DNA of 64,000 nucleotides. Source: Taibaiella sp965229095 (lineage in GTDB: Bacteria; Bacteroidota; Bacteroidia; Chitinophagales; Chitinophagaceae). The stretch lies in contig OZ245855.1 of the NCBI GenBank assembly GCA_965229095.1, positions 3,410,001 to 3,474,000 on the forward strand, given 5' to 3'. Within the stretch, counting starts at the first letter, position 1. Every line of letters begins with the position of its first letter. Both the position numbers and the translations under genes were made by a program. The notes beneath the pieces are model-generated. The model made no database searches. It saw only the letters and a list, made by a program, of their open reading frames with translations, and was not told where the DNA came from. Positions 36,270 to 44,107 of this stretch are shown piece after piece.

Positions 36270-36977
36270 TTAGCAAAATACTGTTTTCTTTTTCCGGCCC
36301 GCTTTACCGGATGCTTCCACCTTTTCGATATAAGCAACCGAATCGGGCACTTTACAGGCGGTATCTCCCATATACACATTCACCTTGCCTATCGCTTTCC
36401 CGGTCTCCTTTGCTTTTGCCGCGAGGGGTATCACATAAGTGCCTACCGAGATCACGAAGCCGTTCATGGTATATTTAACCCGCTCTTCCTGCTCATGTAT
36501 CGTTTGCTGAATACGGTCGAGCAAAGCGGTAATCTCTTTTAGATCCAGGGCTTCATCCTGCTTTAAGACCAACAGGCAGCTATAGGTATTCCAACCCGAT
36601 GCCTGCACCTGCTCATCTTTCGTATCGATCCATTCCAACGCCAGCTCCTGTCCATACCGGCTTTCGGCCGCGGCCCAGGCTACGGTATATTCGCTCAGCA
36701 TGCCCCAGGTGGCCTTTTTGGCCCAATCCTGCAATTGCTTCTTTGTCATTTTTTGCGGTTCGCATATCAAACCGGCAAAATACATAGCGTCTCCGTTTCC
36801 CGTATTGTACAGTTCCAGAGCCAGCTCCTGGTCGCGCTTTATCTTTTTCTGAATGACCTTCATGTCGCCGATCTTTACCCCAAACACCGGCCCTTTGGCT
36901 CCGTGGTTGAGCCAGGTCTTCCTGGTCTGATCGGTACCGAGCTTTTCCAGCTCGGTCATTACTTCATTCAGCGTCAT
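36270..36977 (-). CDS. DNA alkylation repair (AlkD-like) protein
   Basis: A 235-aa all-helical protein of the HEAT-like-repeat AlkC/AlkD superfamily. Typical parts are HGAKGPVFGVKIGDMKVIQK, the pattern ELALELYNTGNGDAMYFAGL and WGMLSEYTVAWAAAESRYGQ. AlkD-type enzymes excise N3- and N7-alkylated purines. The basic C-terminus (SGKAGRKKKT) would help DNA binding. Its start is only two bases after the nuoE stop, so it is transcribed with complex I genes, which has no obvious functional logic. Confidence 0.85.
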   Translation of the reverse strand: MTLNEVMTELEKLGTDQTRKTWLNHGAKGPVFGVKIGDMKVIQKKIKRDQELALELYNTGNGDAMYFAGLICEPQKMTKKQLQDWAKKATWGMLSEYTVAWAAAESRYGQELALEWIDTKDEQVQASGWNTYSCLLVLKQDEALDLKEITALLDRIQQTIHEQEERVKYTMNGFVISVGTYVIPLAAKAKETGKAIGKVNVYMGDTACKVPDSVAYIEKVEASGKAGRKKKTVFC

Positions 36978-36979
36978 TA

Positions 36980-37477
36980 TTAATTTTTGGCTGCTGCCCT
37001 TAATTCGTCCAGCAGGTTATCTACTTTTTCGGTGGTCAGGTTTTCTTTAAAATGTTTACCCAATTGCATCATCGGCGCATAGCCACAAGCACCAAGGCAT
37101 TCGGCAGGCTTCAGTGTAAATAAGCCATCGGCAGAGGTTTCTCCTTCTTTGATCGACAGCCTGTTCTTGATATGGTCGATGATCTGGTCGCTACCCCGCA
37201 GCATACAAGGGCCGGTACGACATACTTCCAGCACATATTTACCTACCGGTTTCATGTTGAACATGGTATAGAAAGTAGCTACTTCATATACTTCGATCGG
37301 CAAAATATGCAGCAGGCTGGCCACATAGTCCATTACCGGCACATCCAGCCATCCGCCAAATTCATCCTGCGCCATATGCAGCAAAGGGATCAATGCGCTT
37401 TTTTGCTTCCCTTCGGGATAGCGGGCAATGATCTCTTCCACTTTTTTTAATTTTTCCTGCGAAAACTGAATACTCAT
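36980..37477 (-). CDS. nuoE: NADH-quinone oxidoreductase subunit E (2Fe-2S)
   Basis: A 165-aa thioredoxin-fold subunit that carries the N1a 2Fe-2S cluster. Ligand cysteines are in CRTGPCMLRG and ECLGACGYAP. Normal length. It is separated from nuoD by 105 bases that hold two copies of a short repeat, and is followed two bases later by the AlkD-like gene. Confidence 0.96.
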   Translation of the reverse strand: MSIQFSQEKLKKVEEIIARYPEGKQKSALIPLLHMAQDEFGGWLDVPVMDYVASLLHILPIEVYEVATFYTMFNMKPVGKYVLEVCRTGPCMLRGSDQIIDHIKNRLSIKEGETSADGLFTLKPAECLGACGYAPMMQLGKHFKENLTTEKVDNLLDELRAAAKN

Positions 37478-37515
37478 TTCTGATTTATTTGTGTTACAAA
37501 AATGATTGCAACATT

Positions 37516-37583
37516 TTCTACAAACATTGTGTCCCTACGGGACATACACATTCTACAAACGTTGTGTCACCCCTATGGGACAT
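37516..37583 (+). repeat. Two tandem copies of a ~33-base intergenic repeat
   Basis: Copy one (37516-37545) and copy two (37551-37583) both begin TTCTACAAAC and contain TTGTGTC, then a short palindromic CCCTA(C/T)GGGA core and end in CAT. The second copy runs into the nuoD stop codon. The type resembles interspersed intergenic repeats known from Bacteroidota genomes. Confidence 0.65.
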
Positions 37584-38797
37584 CAGGCATCCAGCTCTCC
37601 TGCAATTACGTTCAGCGAGCTTAAGGCAATGATCGCATCGCTCAGCAAGCCACCCGAAACCATTTCGGGGAATGCCTGGTAATAGATAAAGCAAGGTCTG
37701 CGGAAATGCAGGCGGTATGGGCTGCGGCCGCCGTCGCTGATCAGGTAATAACCCAATTCGCCATTGGCGCCTTCCACCGCATTATATACCTCTCCTGCCG
37801 GCAGGTCTGTTTCACCCATGATGATCTTGAAATGATAGATCAGCGCTTCCATTTTGGTGTACACATCTGCTTTCTCCGGCAGGTAAAAATCCGGGGCATC
37901 GGCATGGAATACGTTGGGGTCAAGCCCTTTCAGCTTTTCCAAAGCCTGTTTTACGATACCCAGGCTTTCCCACATTTCTTTATTGCGCACCAGGTAACGG
38001 TCGTACACATCGCCGGCCGAACCCACAGGTATACTAAAGTCAAATTCTTCGTAAGAGGAGTAAGGGCTGTGTACCCGTACATCGTAATCCACACCGCTGG
38101 CGCGGAGGTTAGGACCTGTAAAGCTGTAATTCAACGCTCTTTCGGCACTGATAGGACCTGCGCCAATACAGCGGTCCATGAAAATGCGGTTACGGTCGAG
38201 CAGGGCCTCAAACTCTTTCAGCATTTTGGGGAAGCCGGCTACAAAAGCATCGATCTTTTGCCATGCAGCATCGGTAAAGTTGCGTTCAAAACCACCGATA
38301 CGGCCTATATTGGTCGTTAGGCGGGAACCACAGATCTCTTCGTAGATCTCGTAGATCTTTTCCCGCCATTGGAATACATAAGTAAATGGGGTAAGGGCGC
38401 CGGTATCTACTGCTACTACCGAGTTGCACACCAGGTGATCGGCAATACGCGCCAGCTCCATGATGATTACCCTCAGGTACTGCACCCTTTTCGGGATCTC
38501 CATACCCACCAGCTTTTCGATGGTCAGGTGCCAGCCGATATTATTGATCGGGGCAGAACAGTAGTTAAGACGGTCGGTAAGCGGGGTGATCTGGTAGTAA
38601 GGGCGGCGTTCCGCAATTTTTTCAAACGCACGATGGATATAACCGATGGTAGGTACGGTACTCAATACCCTTTCACCATCAATTTCCATGATATTCTGAA
38701 ACACGCCGTGTGTAGCAGGATGGGTAGGCCCCAGGTTAATGGTAGTCGACTGTTTCTCCAGCGATTCCTCGGCAAGTTTTATATGTTGTTCCGTCAT
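37583..38797 (-). CDS. nuoD: NADH-quinone oxidoreductase subunit D
   Basis: A 404-aa subunit (49-kDa type) related to [NiFe] hydrogenase large subunits; with NuoB it forms the quinone-reducing site. Recognisable parts are LGPTHPATHG at the N-terminus with the quinone-site His, IGRIGGFERNF, and GELGYYLISDGG. NuoC and NuoD are separate genes here, unlike the fused E. coli form. The gene lies 44 bases after nuoC. Confidence 0.97.
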   Translation of the reverse strand: MTEQHIKLAEESLEKQSTTINLGPTHPATHGVFQNIMEIDGERVLSTVPTIGYIHRAFEKIAERRPYYQITPLTDRLNYCSAPINNIGWHLTIEKLVGMEIPKRVQYLRVIIMELARIADHLVCNSVVAVDTGALTPFTYVFQWREKIYEIYEEICGSRLTTNIGRIGGFERNFTDAAWQKIDAFVAGFPKMLKEFEALLDRNRIFMDRCIGAGPISAERALNYSFTGPNLRASGVDYDVRVHSPYSSYEEFDFSIPVGSAGDVYDRYLVRNKEMWESLGIVKQALEKLKGLDPNVFHADAPDFYLPEKADVYTKMEALIYHFKIIMGETDLPAGEVYNAVEGANGELGYYLISDGGRSPYRLHFRRPCFIYYQAFPEMVSGGLLSDAIIALSSLNVIAGELDA

Positions 38798-38841
38798 TAT
38801 AAGCTACGTTGACAGTTCGTTGATTACTGGTCTACAAAATA

Positions 38842-39345
38842 TTAACCCCTTCCAAACATCTCGTCGTCCTTATCCGTACGCGTAGGATCTTCCATGGGAT
38901 ATTCTTTTCTCATAGGGAAATAATCCATTTCATCTACGTTGAGGATGCGGGTCAGGTTGGGATGGCCTTCAAAGCGGATACCAAAGAAATCATAGGTTTC
39001 CCTTTCCATCCAATTGGCTCCTGAAAATACAGGCGTTGCGCTGTACATATCGGGAGCCGATACGGGCACATATACTTTCATCCTGATCCGGAAGTTCTGT
39101 ACCAGGTTATGTAAATGATAAACGGCGCAAAGCTCCTGTCCTGCCCTGTCCGGGTAATGAATACCGGTAAGGTCGGTAAGGAATTGGAACTGAAGCCCCT
39201 CATCGTTGTATAAAAACTTCAGAACTTCCAGGTTCTTCGCTGCCGGAGCGCTGAAAGTCAGCAATCCGTATTGCTCTTCCCATTCGCTCAGCTCGGGGAA
39301 TTTTGCAGTAAGAATTTGCTTTACTTGTTCGTTGGTCATAAACAC
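38842..39345 (-). CDS. nuoC: NADH-quinone oxidoreductase subunit C
   Basis: A 167-aa 30-kDa-type subunit, normal for the separate form. The family signature ETYDFFGIRFEGHPNLTRIL is near residues 128-147, with MRKEYPMEDP following. It starts at ATG 39345; a second ATG two codons later is equally possible. Confidence 0.96.
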   Translation of the reverse strand: MFMTNEQVKQILTAKFPELSEWEEQYGLLTFSAPAAKNLEVLKFLYNDEGLQFQFLTDLTGIHYPDRAGQELCAVYHLHNLVQNFRIRMKVYVPVSAPDMYSATPVFSGANWMERETYDFFGIRFEGHPNLTRILNVDEMDYFPMRKEYPMEDPTRTDKDDEMFGRG

Positions 39346-39404
39346 CTAACCTCTGCGAGGCTTTAAATCAGGTTGCTAATAGAATCGTGCCCAGCGGGCC
39401 TTTA

Positions 39405-39974
39405 TTACTGTATTCCGTACTCGTTCAATAAGCCTTTGTACTGGTCGCTGTGACGGCGGCGCAGGCTTTCGTGCTTTACGATGTCCTGCAGCTTCATCAC
39501 GCCATCCAGTATTCCTTCCGGACGGGGCGGGCAACCCGGTACATATACGTCAACCGGTATTACCTGGTCGATACCCTGCAACACAGGATAAGAATCAAAT
39601 ATACCGCCGCTGCTCGCGCAGGCGCCTATGGCGATTACCCAGCGGGGCTCTGCCATCTGCAGGTACACCTGGCGCAGGATGGGCGCCATTTTCTTGGCAA
39701 TGGTCCCAGCTACCAATAGCATATCGCACTGGCGGGGGGTAAAGCCCATACGTTCCGAGCCGAAACGGGCCAGGTCGTAGTTGGCACCCATGGTTGCCAT
39801 AAATTCAATACCACAACAAGAGGTGGCAAAAGGTAATGGCCAGAGCGAGTTTGCCCTTGCCAGACCGATCACCTGGTCAAACTTAGTTGCCATGAATCCC
39901 TCTCCCTGATACCCATCCGGGATATCGGCAAGGGTTACTTTACTATTTTCATTATACTGAACCGGACGTGGCAT
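39405..39974 (-). CDS. nuoB: NADH-quinone oxidoreductase subunit B (cluster N2)
   Basis: A 189-aa subunit with all N2 4Fe-4S ligands: the tandem cysteines in TSCCGIEFMA, AIGACASSGG and VPGCPPRPEG. It reduces quinone together with NuoD. Between it and nuoA is a 93-base spacer that holds a small repeat-like insertion. Confidence 0.97.
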   Translation of the reverse strand: MPRPVQYNENSKVTLADIPDGYQGEGFMATKFDQVIGLARANSLWPLPFATSCCGIEFMATMGANYDLARFGSERMGFTPRQCDMLLVAGTIAKKMAPILRQVYLQMAEPRWVIAIGACASSGGIFDSYPVLQGIDQVIPVDVYVPGCPPRPEGILDGVMKLQDIVKHESLRRRHSDQYKGLLNEYGIQ

Positions 39975-39978
39975 AGTC

Positions 39979-40072
39979 TCTAATTTAATAATTGGCAGAT
40001 TTTGACAATATGACGATGGCTTTGTATCATGGGCACATTACCACATCTGCATATTGTCGCATCTAATTTAAT
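39979..40072. repeat. Small MITE-like insertion between nuoA and nuoB
   Basis: A 72-base core (39990-40061) is bracketed by identical 11-base direct repeats TCTAATTTAAT (39979-39989 and 40062-40072); the right copy contains the nuoA stop codon. The core ends in imperfect inverted repeats built on GACAATATG (40004-40012) and CATATTGTC (40050-40058). This looks like a miniature palindromic element with its target duplication. Confidence 0.5.
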
Positions 40073-40463
40073 CTTCCCATTTCAAAGCGCCTTTCTTGAT
40101 GATGTAGTAAAAACCACAAAAGAAGAAAGCGACAAACATCAGCACAGCATAAAAGCCTTCTTTACCCAGGGCCCTGAAATTTACGGCATAAGGGTAAAAA
40201 AAGATCACTTCCACATCAAACAATACAAACAGGATGGCTACCAGGAAGTACTTTACGGCCATAGGCTGACGGGCATTCCCGATAGAGGGGATACCGCTCT
40301 CAAAGTTGATCAGCTTATCGTGTGTACGGCGCTTGGGTCCCAGGAGGTGGGAAGCGATCATCATAATAGCCACAAAACCAATAGCGACCAATAACTGTAT
40401 CGCCACGGGCATAAAACTACTTGCGCCTTTTGTAGCCTCTGCTGCCAGAAAAAGTGTATTCAT
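40068..40463 (-). CDS. nuoA: NADH-quinone oxidoreductase subunit A, first nuo gene
   Basis: A 131-aa three-helix membrane subunit. The family block is clear: NFESGIPSIGNARQPMAVKY followed by FLVAILFVLFDVEVIFFYPY. It is the first gene of the 14-subunit operon and follows a canonical promoter (40499-40529). Its stop codon lies in the right copy of an 11-base direct repeat. Confidence 0.96.
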   Translation of the reverse strand: MNTLFLAAEATKGASSFMPVAIQLLVAIGFVAIMMIASHLLGPKRRTHDKLINFESGIPSIGNARQPMAVKYFLVAILFVLFDVEVIFFYPYAVNFRALGKEGFYAVLMFVAFFFCGFYYIIKKGALKWED

Positions 40464-40498
40464 AGATGCAATCCGTTGGAATTAACTGTACCAACATA

Positions 40499-40529
40499 CA
40501 AAAGTAGTTCAACTTGCAGGAATTTACAA
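40499..40529 (-). promoter_or_regulatory. Promoter of the nuo operon
   Basis: On the minus strand a -33 TTG (40529-40527) is followed after 20 bases by TACTTTTG (40506-40499), a full match to the Bacteroidota promoter TTG-N19-23-TAnnTTTG. The expected transcript start is near 40492, about 30 bases before the nuoA ATG. Confidence 0.7.
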
Positions 40530-40562
40530 ACTTATGACAATAAAATAACCCGCTTAAAATCA

Positions 40563-40592
40563 ATAAGCCCGTGGGCTTGTCCACGGGCTTAT
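40563..40592 (-). terminator. Terminator after the M49-type peptidase gene
   Basis: A perfect 12-bp stem (40563-40574 with 40581-40592) and 6-base loop, 22 bases after the peptidase stop. The T-run beyond it is weak (TTGATTTT). It separates the peptidase gene from the nuo promoter. Confidence 0.65.
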
Positions 40593-40614
40593 CGGTCGTA
40601 TACTTTGGCTTCGA

Positions 40615-42705
40615 CTAGTTTACTACAGGTAATAAAGAATAGTTTTTTGCATATTCCATCATCTGCTCGTAAAACGAAGTCGGATATTCTATTTTCACAT
40701 CAGTTACTTTGTCGCCGTCCATAGTAGCTACCAGGCGGGGCTGAATGAATCCTTTGTAGGCTTTCAGGTTCAGCTTGGCGTAGCGTTCCAGCACTTCTTT
40801 ATGCAGTTCGGGATTTACTTTTACGCCGTAGGTTTCCACGAGGTTCTTACCCGCCTTGAAATCGCCTTCGGATTTAATGCGCTGGATCTCTTTCAGCAAT
40901 TCGCCAAACAAGGTGCGCAGTTTTTCGTAATCATTGATCTGCACATAAGTCTTACCGTCTTTTTTAATGAACTCCACTACGTTGTCTTTCTTGCCTTTTT
41001 CATATACCCAATAAGCATTCAGGGCACGATTACGCATGTGCGCTTCCTCGATATTGTCACCCAGTTTCAAACGGGTAAGCTGGGTCATAAGGCCGTTCAT
41101 CATGTAATTGTCGTAACCGGCTTTACCCACTTCGAGGGAAGGCATCACACCGATCTGAACCAGTTTGGGGTCCATGATATAGTACAGGCCCACCAGATCG
41201 GCGCGGGCTTCTTCCAGGCAGGAAGCATAATTTTTCAAAGTTTTGTCGGGTGTACCTACGCCGGGATTGATCTGGCCGGAAGCGTGACCGATACATTCGT
41301 GCATATCGGTATGCAGGTCGCTGGCCTGGTTGCCCAGCTCCTTCATGCGTTTCAGTTTGGCAGGATCGGCTACGAATTCGTCGAGCATACCGCTACCGGC
41401 GCTGGAGGTATTGTAAGCATGCACGATATTGCTCAGTGAAACGGATTTGGAACCATGTTCTTTCCTTAACCAGTCGGAGTTGGGCAGGTTGATACCGATA
41501 GGCGTGCTGGGCGCCGCATCGCCGGCTTCCACGATCACTGTGATCGCCTTGGCTGTGATACCTTTCACCTGCTTTTTCTTATGCTCTGGCATCAGGGGTG
41601 AATTATCTTCAAACCATTGGGCTTCTTTGGCAATAGCGGCAATGGTTTTGGTGGTCTCCATATCTTTCAGGGAAACTACGCTTTCAAAGCTTCCTTTTTT
41701 ACCGATAGGATCGTTGTACACTTCGATAAATCCAAGGCTGGCATCGATACGGCTGGCCGTATCGTTTACCCAGGCAATATTGTATTCATCCCATTTGTGC
41801 AGGTCCCCGGTTTTGTAATACTCCGACAACAGGCTCAGGGCTTTCTTTTGTTGGTCGTTTTCAGCTACGGTAACGGCTTTATCCAGCCAGTACACTACCT
41901 TTTGCAAAGCGGCATCGTACATCCCGCCTACTTTCCATGTTTTTTCTACGATCTGGCCATTCTCTTTCATCAGCTTGCTGTTCAGGCCCCATTCCGGCTC
42001 CTGGTCGCTGTGCGGGAATTTCGCAGCATCGCCATAATAAGCTTCCACCTCTTTCTGGGTTACGCCTTCGTAGAAGTTTACGGAAGAGTTGGCTACGTTA
42101 TCGATACCTGCCCTCAGGTCCACCATTTTAGGCTGGAACTTGGGGTCGAAGATCACCGGTTTCATTTTGGCCAGGAAAGCATCTACCGTTTCGCCTTGTG
42201 CCAAAGGTAATTTGCTCTGGTCGCTGTTCTTCACCAGGTCGGCAAAGTATTCATAAGAACATTCGGGTATGAATTTATCTTTGGAATAATGGTGGTGGTT
42301 ACCTGTGCTGAACCATACCCGGCCTGCATAAGTGGCGAATTTGTTCCAGTCTTCGCTGTTCTTATCCCCTTTGTAAGTACCGTAAACAGCTTCAATGGTT
42401 TTACGCAAAGCAAGGCCGTATTTATTGGCCTGGTCGTAATACAGGTCACGACCGGAAAGTGCTGCCTGGTACAGGTAGTAAGCCAGGGTTTTCTGCTGAA
42501 GGGTCAGCTCGTCGAAGCCCGGTACCTGGTAACGGAGCAATTGCAGATCGGCAAAAGCTTCCCCGTTTACTTTAAAGTTGGGGTCATAGCCTGAAGCCTC
42601 TTTCTTCTGACCTTCTTTGGCCGTTTCACCCCCTTTGTTTTCGCCGCAGGCAGAAAACAGCAATGTTCCGGAAAGCAGCATAATTCCTAATTGAGTTTTT
42701 TTCAT
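40615..42705 (-). CDS. M49-type (dipeptidyl-peptidase III-like) metallopeptidase, lipoprotein
   Basis: Started at ATG 42705 (MKKTQLGIMLL), so that the lipobox FSAC lies near residue 20; the frame extends 54 bases further upstream. The 696-aa product has the zinc motif HECIGH (within MHECIGHASGQ) and, about 45 residues later, EEARAD, which match HExxGH and EExxAD of family M49. DPP III cuts dipeptides from the N-terminus of oligopeptides. The lipoprotein signal predicts membrane anchoring in the envelope, unlike cytosolic DPP III of eukaryotes. A promoter at 42736-42769 and a terminator at 40563-40592 make it a single-gene unit. Confidence 0.88.
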   Translation of the reverse strand: MKKTQLGIMLLSGTLLFSACGENKGGETAKEGQKKEASGYDPNFKVNGEAFADLQLLRYQVPGFDELTLQQKTLAYYLYQAALSGRDLYYDQANKYGLALRKTIEAVYGTYKGDKNSEDWNKFATYAGRVWFSTGNHHHYSKDKFIPECSYEYFADLVKNSDQSKLPLAQGETVDAFLAKMKPVIFDPKFQPKMVDLRAGIDNVANSSVNFYEGVTQKEVEAYYGDAAKFPHSDQEPEWGLNSKLMKENGQIVEKTWKVGGMYDAALQKVVYWLDKAVTVAENDQQKKALSLLSEYYKTGDLHKWDEYNIAWVNDTASRIDASLGFIEVYNDPIGKKGSFESVVSLKDMETTKTIAAIAKEAQWFEDNSPLMPEHKKKQVKGITAKAITVIVEAGDAAPSTPIGINLPNSDWLRKEHGSKSVSLSNIVHAYNTSSAGSGMLDEFVADPAKLKRMKELGNQASDLHTDMHECIGHASGQINPGVGTPDKTLKNYASCLEEARADLVGLYYIMDPKLVQIGVMPSLEVGKAGYDNYMMNGLMTQLTRLKLGDNIEEAHMRNRALNAYWVYEKGKKDNVVEFIKKDGKTYVQINDYEKLRTLFGELLKEIQRIKSEGDFKAGKNLVETYGVKVNPELHKEVLERYAKLNLKAYKGFIQPRLVATMDGDKVTDVKIEYPTSFYEQMMEYAKNYSLLPVVN

Positions 42706-42735
42706 ATTTGGCTTGTCTTTTTTCAAAACTGGGCT

Positions 42736-42769
42736 TAAAAGTAGGAAAATTAGAGGCAATCCCGTTCAA
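42736..42769 (-). promoter_or_regulatory. Likely promoter of the M49-type peptidase gene
   Basis: Minus-strand TTG (42769-42767) and TACTTTTA (42743-42736, one mismatch to TAnnTTTG) are 23 bases apart. The predicted start is about 25 bases upstream of the ATG at 42705. Confidence 0.4.
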
Positions 42770-42891
42770 CCCAGGCCATATCACCCTTTTAGGGGGAGGA
42801 GCTTCTGTCTGCAATGCCTACCTGTAGCGGTTTGCAAGCGGACAGGTTGCTTCCCCGATAATAAAAGCAAGCGCTCATTCGTTAAAGAGCT

Positions 42892-42899
42892 TATTTTTG
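42892..42899 (+). promoter_or_regulatory. Promoter -7 box of lptB
   Basis: TATTTTTG matches TAnnTTTG. If transcription begins near 42905, the upstream TTG at 42897 cannot be the start codon, which favours TTG 42924. No -33 TTG is seen at proper spacing. Confidence 0.35.
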
Positions 42900-42923
42900 C
42901 CGGACATAAAGGCATTCTGCATT

Positions 42924-43733
42924 TTGAAAGAAAAGATCCATACCGTTGATTTGATCAAGCGCTACCGTGGCCGTACGGTGGTAAATAAAAGTTCGATAGA
43001 AGTATCGCAGGGAGAGATCGTAGGCTTGCTGGGACCTAACGGCGCCGGCAAAACCACCTCCTTCTATATGGTGGTGGGCCTGGTAAAGCCCGATGAAGGT
43101 GAGGTGTACCTGAACGATGTCAGCATTACAAAGCTGCCTATGTACAAAAGGGCGCAAATGGGGATCGGCTATCTTCCGCAAGAGGCTTCCGTGTTCCGTA
43201 AGCTCTCGGTAGAGGACAATATCGCCGCGGTACTGGAAATGACAAAGCTTACCCGCAAAGAGCAAAAAGAGAAGCTCGAAAGCCTGATCGCCGAATTCAG
43301 GCTGGGGCATGTGCGCAAAAGCCCGGGCGATGTACTGAGTGGCGGCGAGCGGCGCCGTACCGAAATTGCCCGTGCCCTGGCCGTAAACCCGAAGTTTATC
43401 CTCCTGGATGAACCTTTTGCCGGCATCGATCCCATTGCCGTTGAAGATATACAGGGCATTGTGGCCCGGCTCAAATACAAGAACATCGGCATCCTGATCA
43501 CCGATCACAATGTAACGGAAACCCTGTCTATTACCGACCGCGCTTACCTCATGTTTGAAGGCAAATTGCTGAAAGCGGGTACTGCAGAAGAGCTGGCCAC
43601 GGACGAGCAGGTAAAGAAACTATACCTTGGCCGCGATTTCGTATTAAAACGCAAAGACTGGCTGCATGAAGAGGCCCTGGATCATACTAATGAGAAACCA
43701 TCTTCAGACCTACCACCGAACCTATCAAAGTAA
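42924..43733 (+). CDS. lptB: LPS export ABC transporter ATP-binding protein LptB
   Basis: An ABC ATPase that powers extraction of lipopolysaccharide from the inner membrane by LptFG. Motifs: Walker A GPNGAGKTT, signature LSGGERRR, Walker B FILLDEPFAGIDP, and the switch His in ITDHN. The LptB-type text TEIARALAVNPKFILLDEPF is typical. I start it at TTG 42924 (KEKIHTVDLI follows), since the alternative TTG 42897 lies in the -7 box. The product is 269 aa, about 25 longer than usual; the extra C-terminal tail (EKPSSDLPPNLSK) lies antisense to the end of the SMR gene, which overlaps by 47 bases. The other lpt genes are not in this window. Confidence 0.93.
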   Translation: MKEKIHTVDLIKRYRGRTVVNKSSIEVSQGEIVGLLGPNGAGKTTSFYMVVGLVKPDEGEVYLNDVSITKLPMYKRAQMGIGYLPQEASVFRKLSVEDNIAAVLEMTKLTRKEQKEKLESLIAEFRLGHVRKSPGDVLSGGERRRTEIARALAVNPKFILLDEPFAGIDPIAVEDIQGIVARLKYKNIGILITDHNVTETLSITDRAYLMFEGKLLKAGTAEELATDEQVKKLYLGRDFVLKRKDWLHEEALDHTNEKPSSDLPPNLSK

Positions 43734-44022
43734 AGATAAAGAAGAGTCTCCAGAAGGTTACGGGCTCTTTAAAGAAGAAGATACCCATTAAAACGGTGCC
43801 TACAGCGCCTATGCCTGTCCATACAGCATAACCGGAACCCAAAGGAAGGGCAGCAGGCCCGGTAGTGGCCCTGTACAACAAGTACATGCTAACGGTCAGG
43901 CATACGAAAAACCCGGTGATCCATAAGGCAAAGGCCGAGCCACTGCTTTCATTTGCTTTTCCCAGGCAAGTAGTAAACCCTACTTCAAACAGGCCGGCAA
44001 TAATCAGAATAATCCAGTTCAT
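43687..44022 (-). CDS. SMR-family exporter, guanidinium-exporter (Gdx/SugE) type
   Basis: A 111-aa four-helix protein from ATG 44022 (MNWIILIIAGLFEVGF). The invariant membrane glutamate is Glu13. SGYAVWTGIGAVGTVLMG fits the Gdx/SugE subgroup (family AYAVWTGIGAVGT) rather than the multidrug EmrE group, so guanidinium/H+ exchange is the likely activity. SMR proteins act as dual-topology dimers. The gene converges on lptB and its last 47 bases overlap the lptB 3' end. It is divergent from the propeller gene at 44108. Confidence 0.88.
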   Translation of the reverse strand: MNWIILIIAGLFEVGFTTCLGKANESSGSAFALWITGFFVCLTVSMYLLYRATTGPAALPLGSGYAVWTGIGAVGTVLMGIFFFKEPVTFWRLFFIFTLIGSVVGLKMVSH

Positions 44023-44042
44023 AAGTAACGCTTTAGGCAGGG

Positions 44043-44050
44043 CAAAGGTA
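44043..44050 (-). promoter_or_regulatory. Promoter -7 box of the SMR gene
   Basis: Minus-strand TACCTTTG is a perfect TAnnTTTG, 20 bases before the ATG at 44022. No -33 TTG found at usual spacing. Confidence 0.4.
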
Positions 44051-44059
44051 ACCGATTCC

Positions 44060-44087
44060 TTGTTGCCGATAGAATTTGGTATTTTTG
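44060..44087 (+). promoter_or_regulatory. Likely promoter of the 44108 gene
   Basis: TTG (44060-44062) and TATTTTTG (44080-44087) are 17 bases apart, slightly short of the usual 19-23. The box is 20 bases before the GTG start. Confidence 0.4.
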
Positions 44088-44107
44088 AAACTGATAAAAA
44101 TATATCC

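Noticed and set aside
40801..41439. 212-codon plus-strand frame
   Set aside because: Antisense to the M49-type peptidase including its zinc motif region; no independent support.
42891..43508. 205-codon minus-strand frame
   Set aside because: Antisense to lptB, whose ABC motifs are unambiguous.
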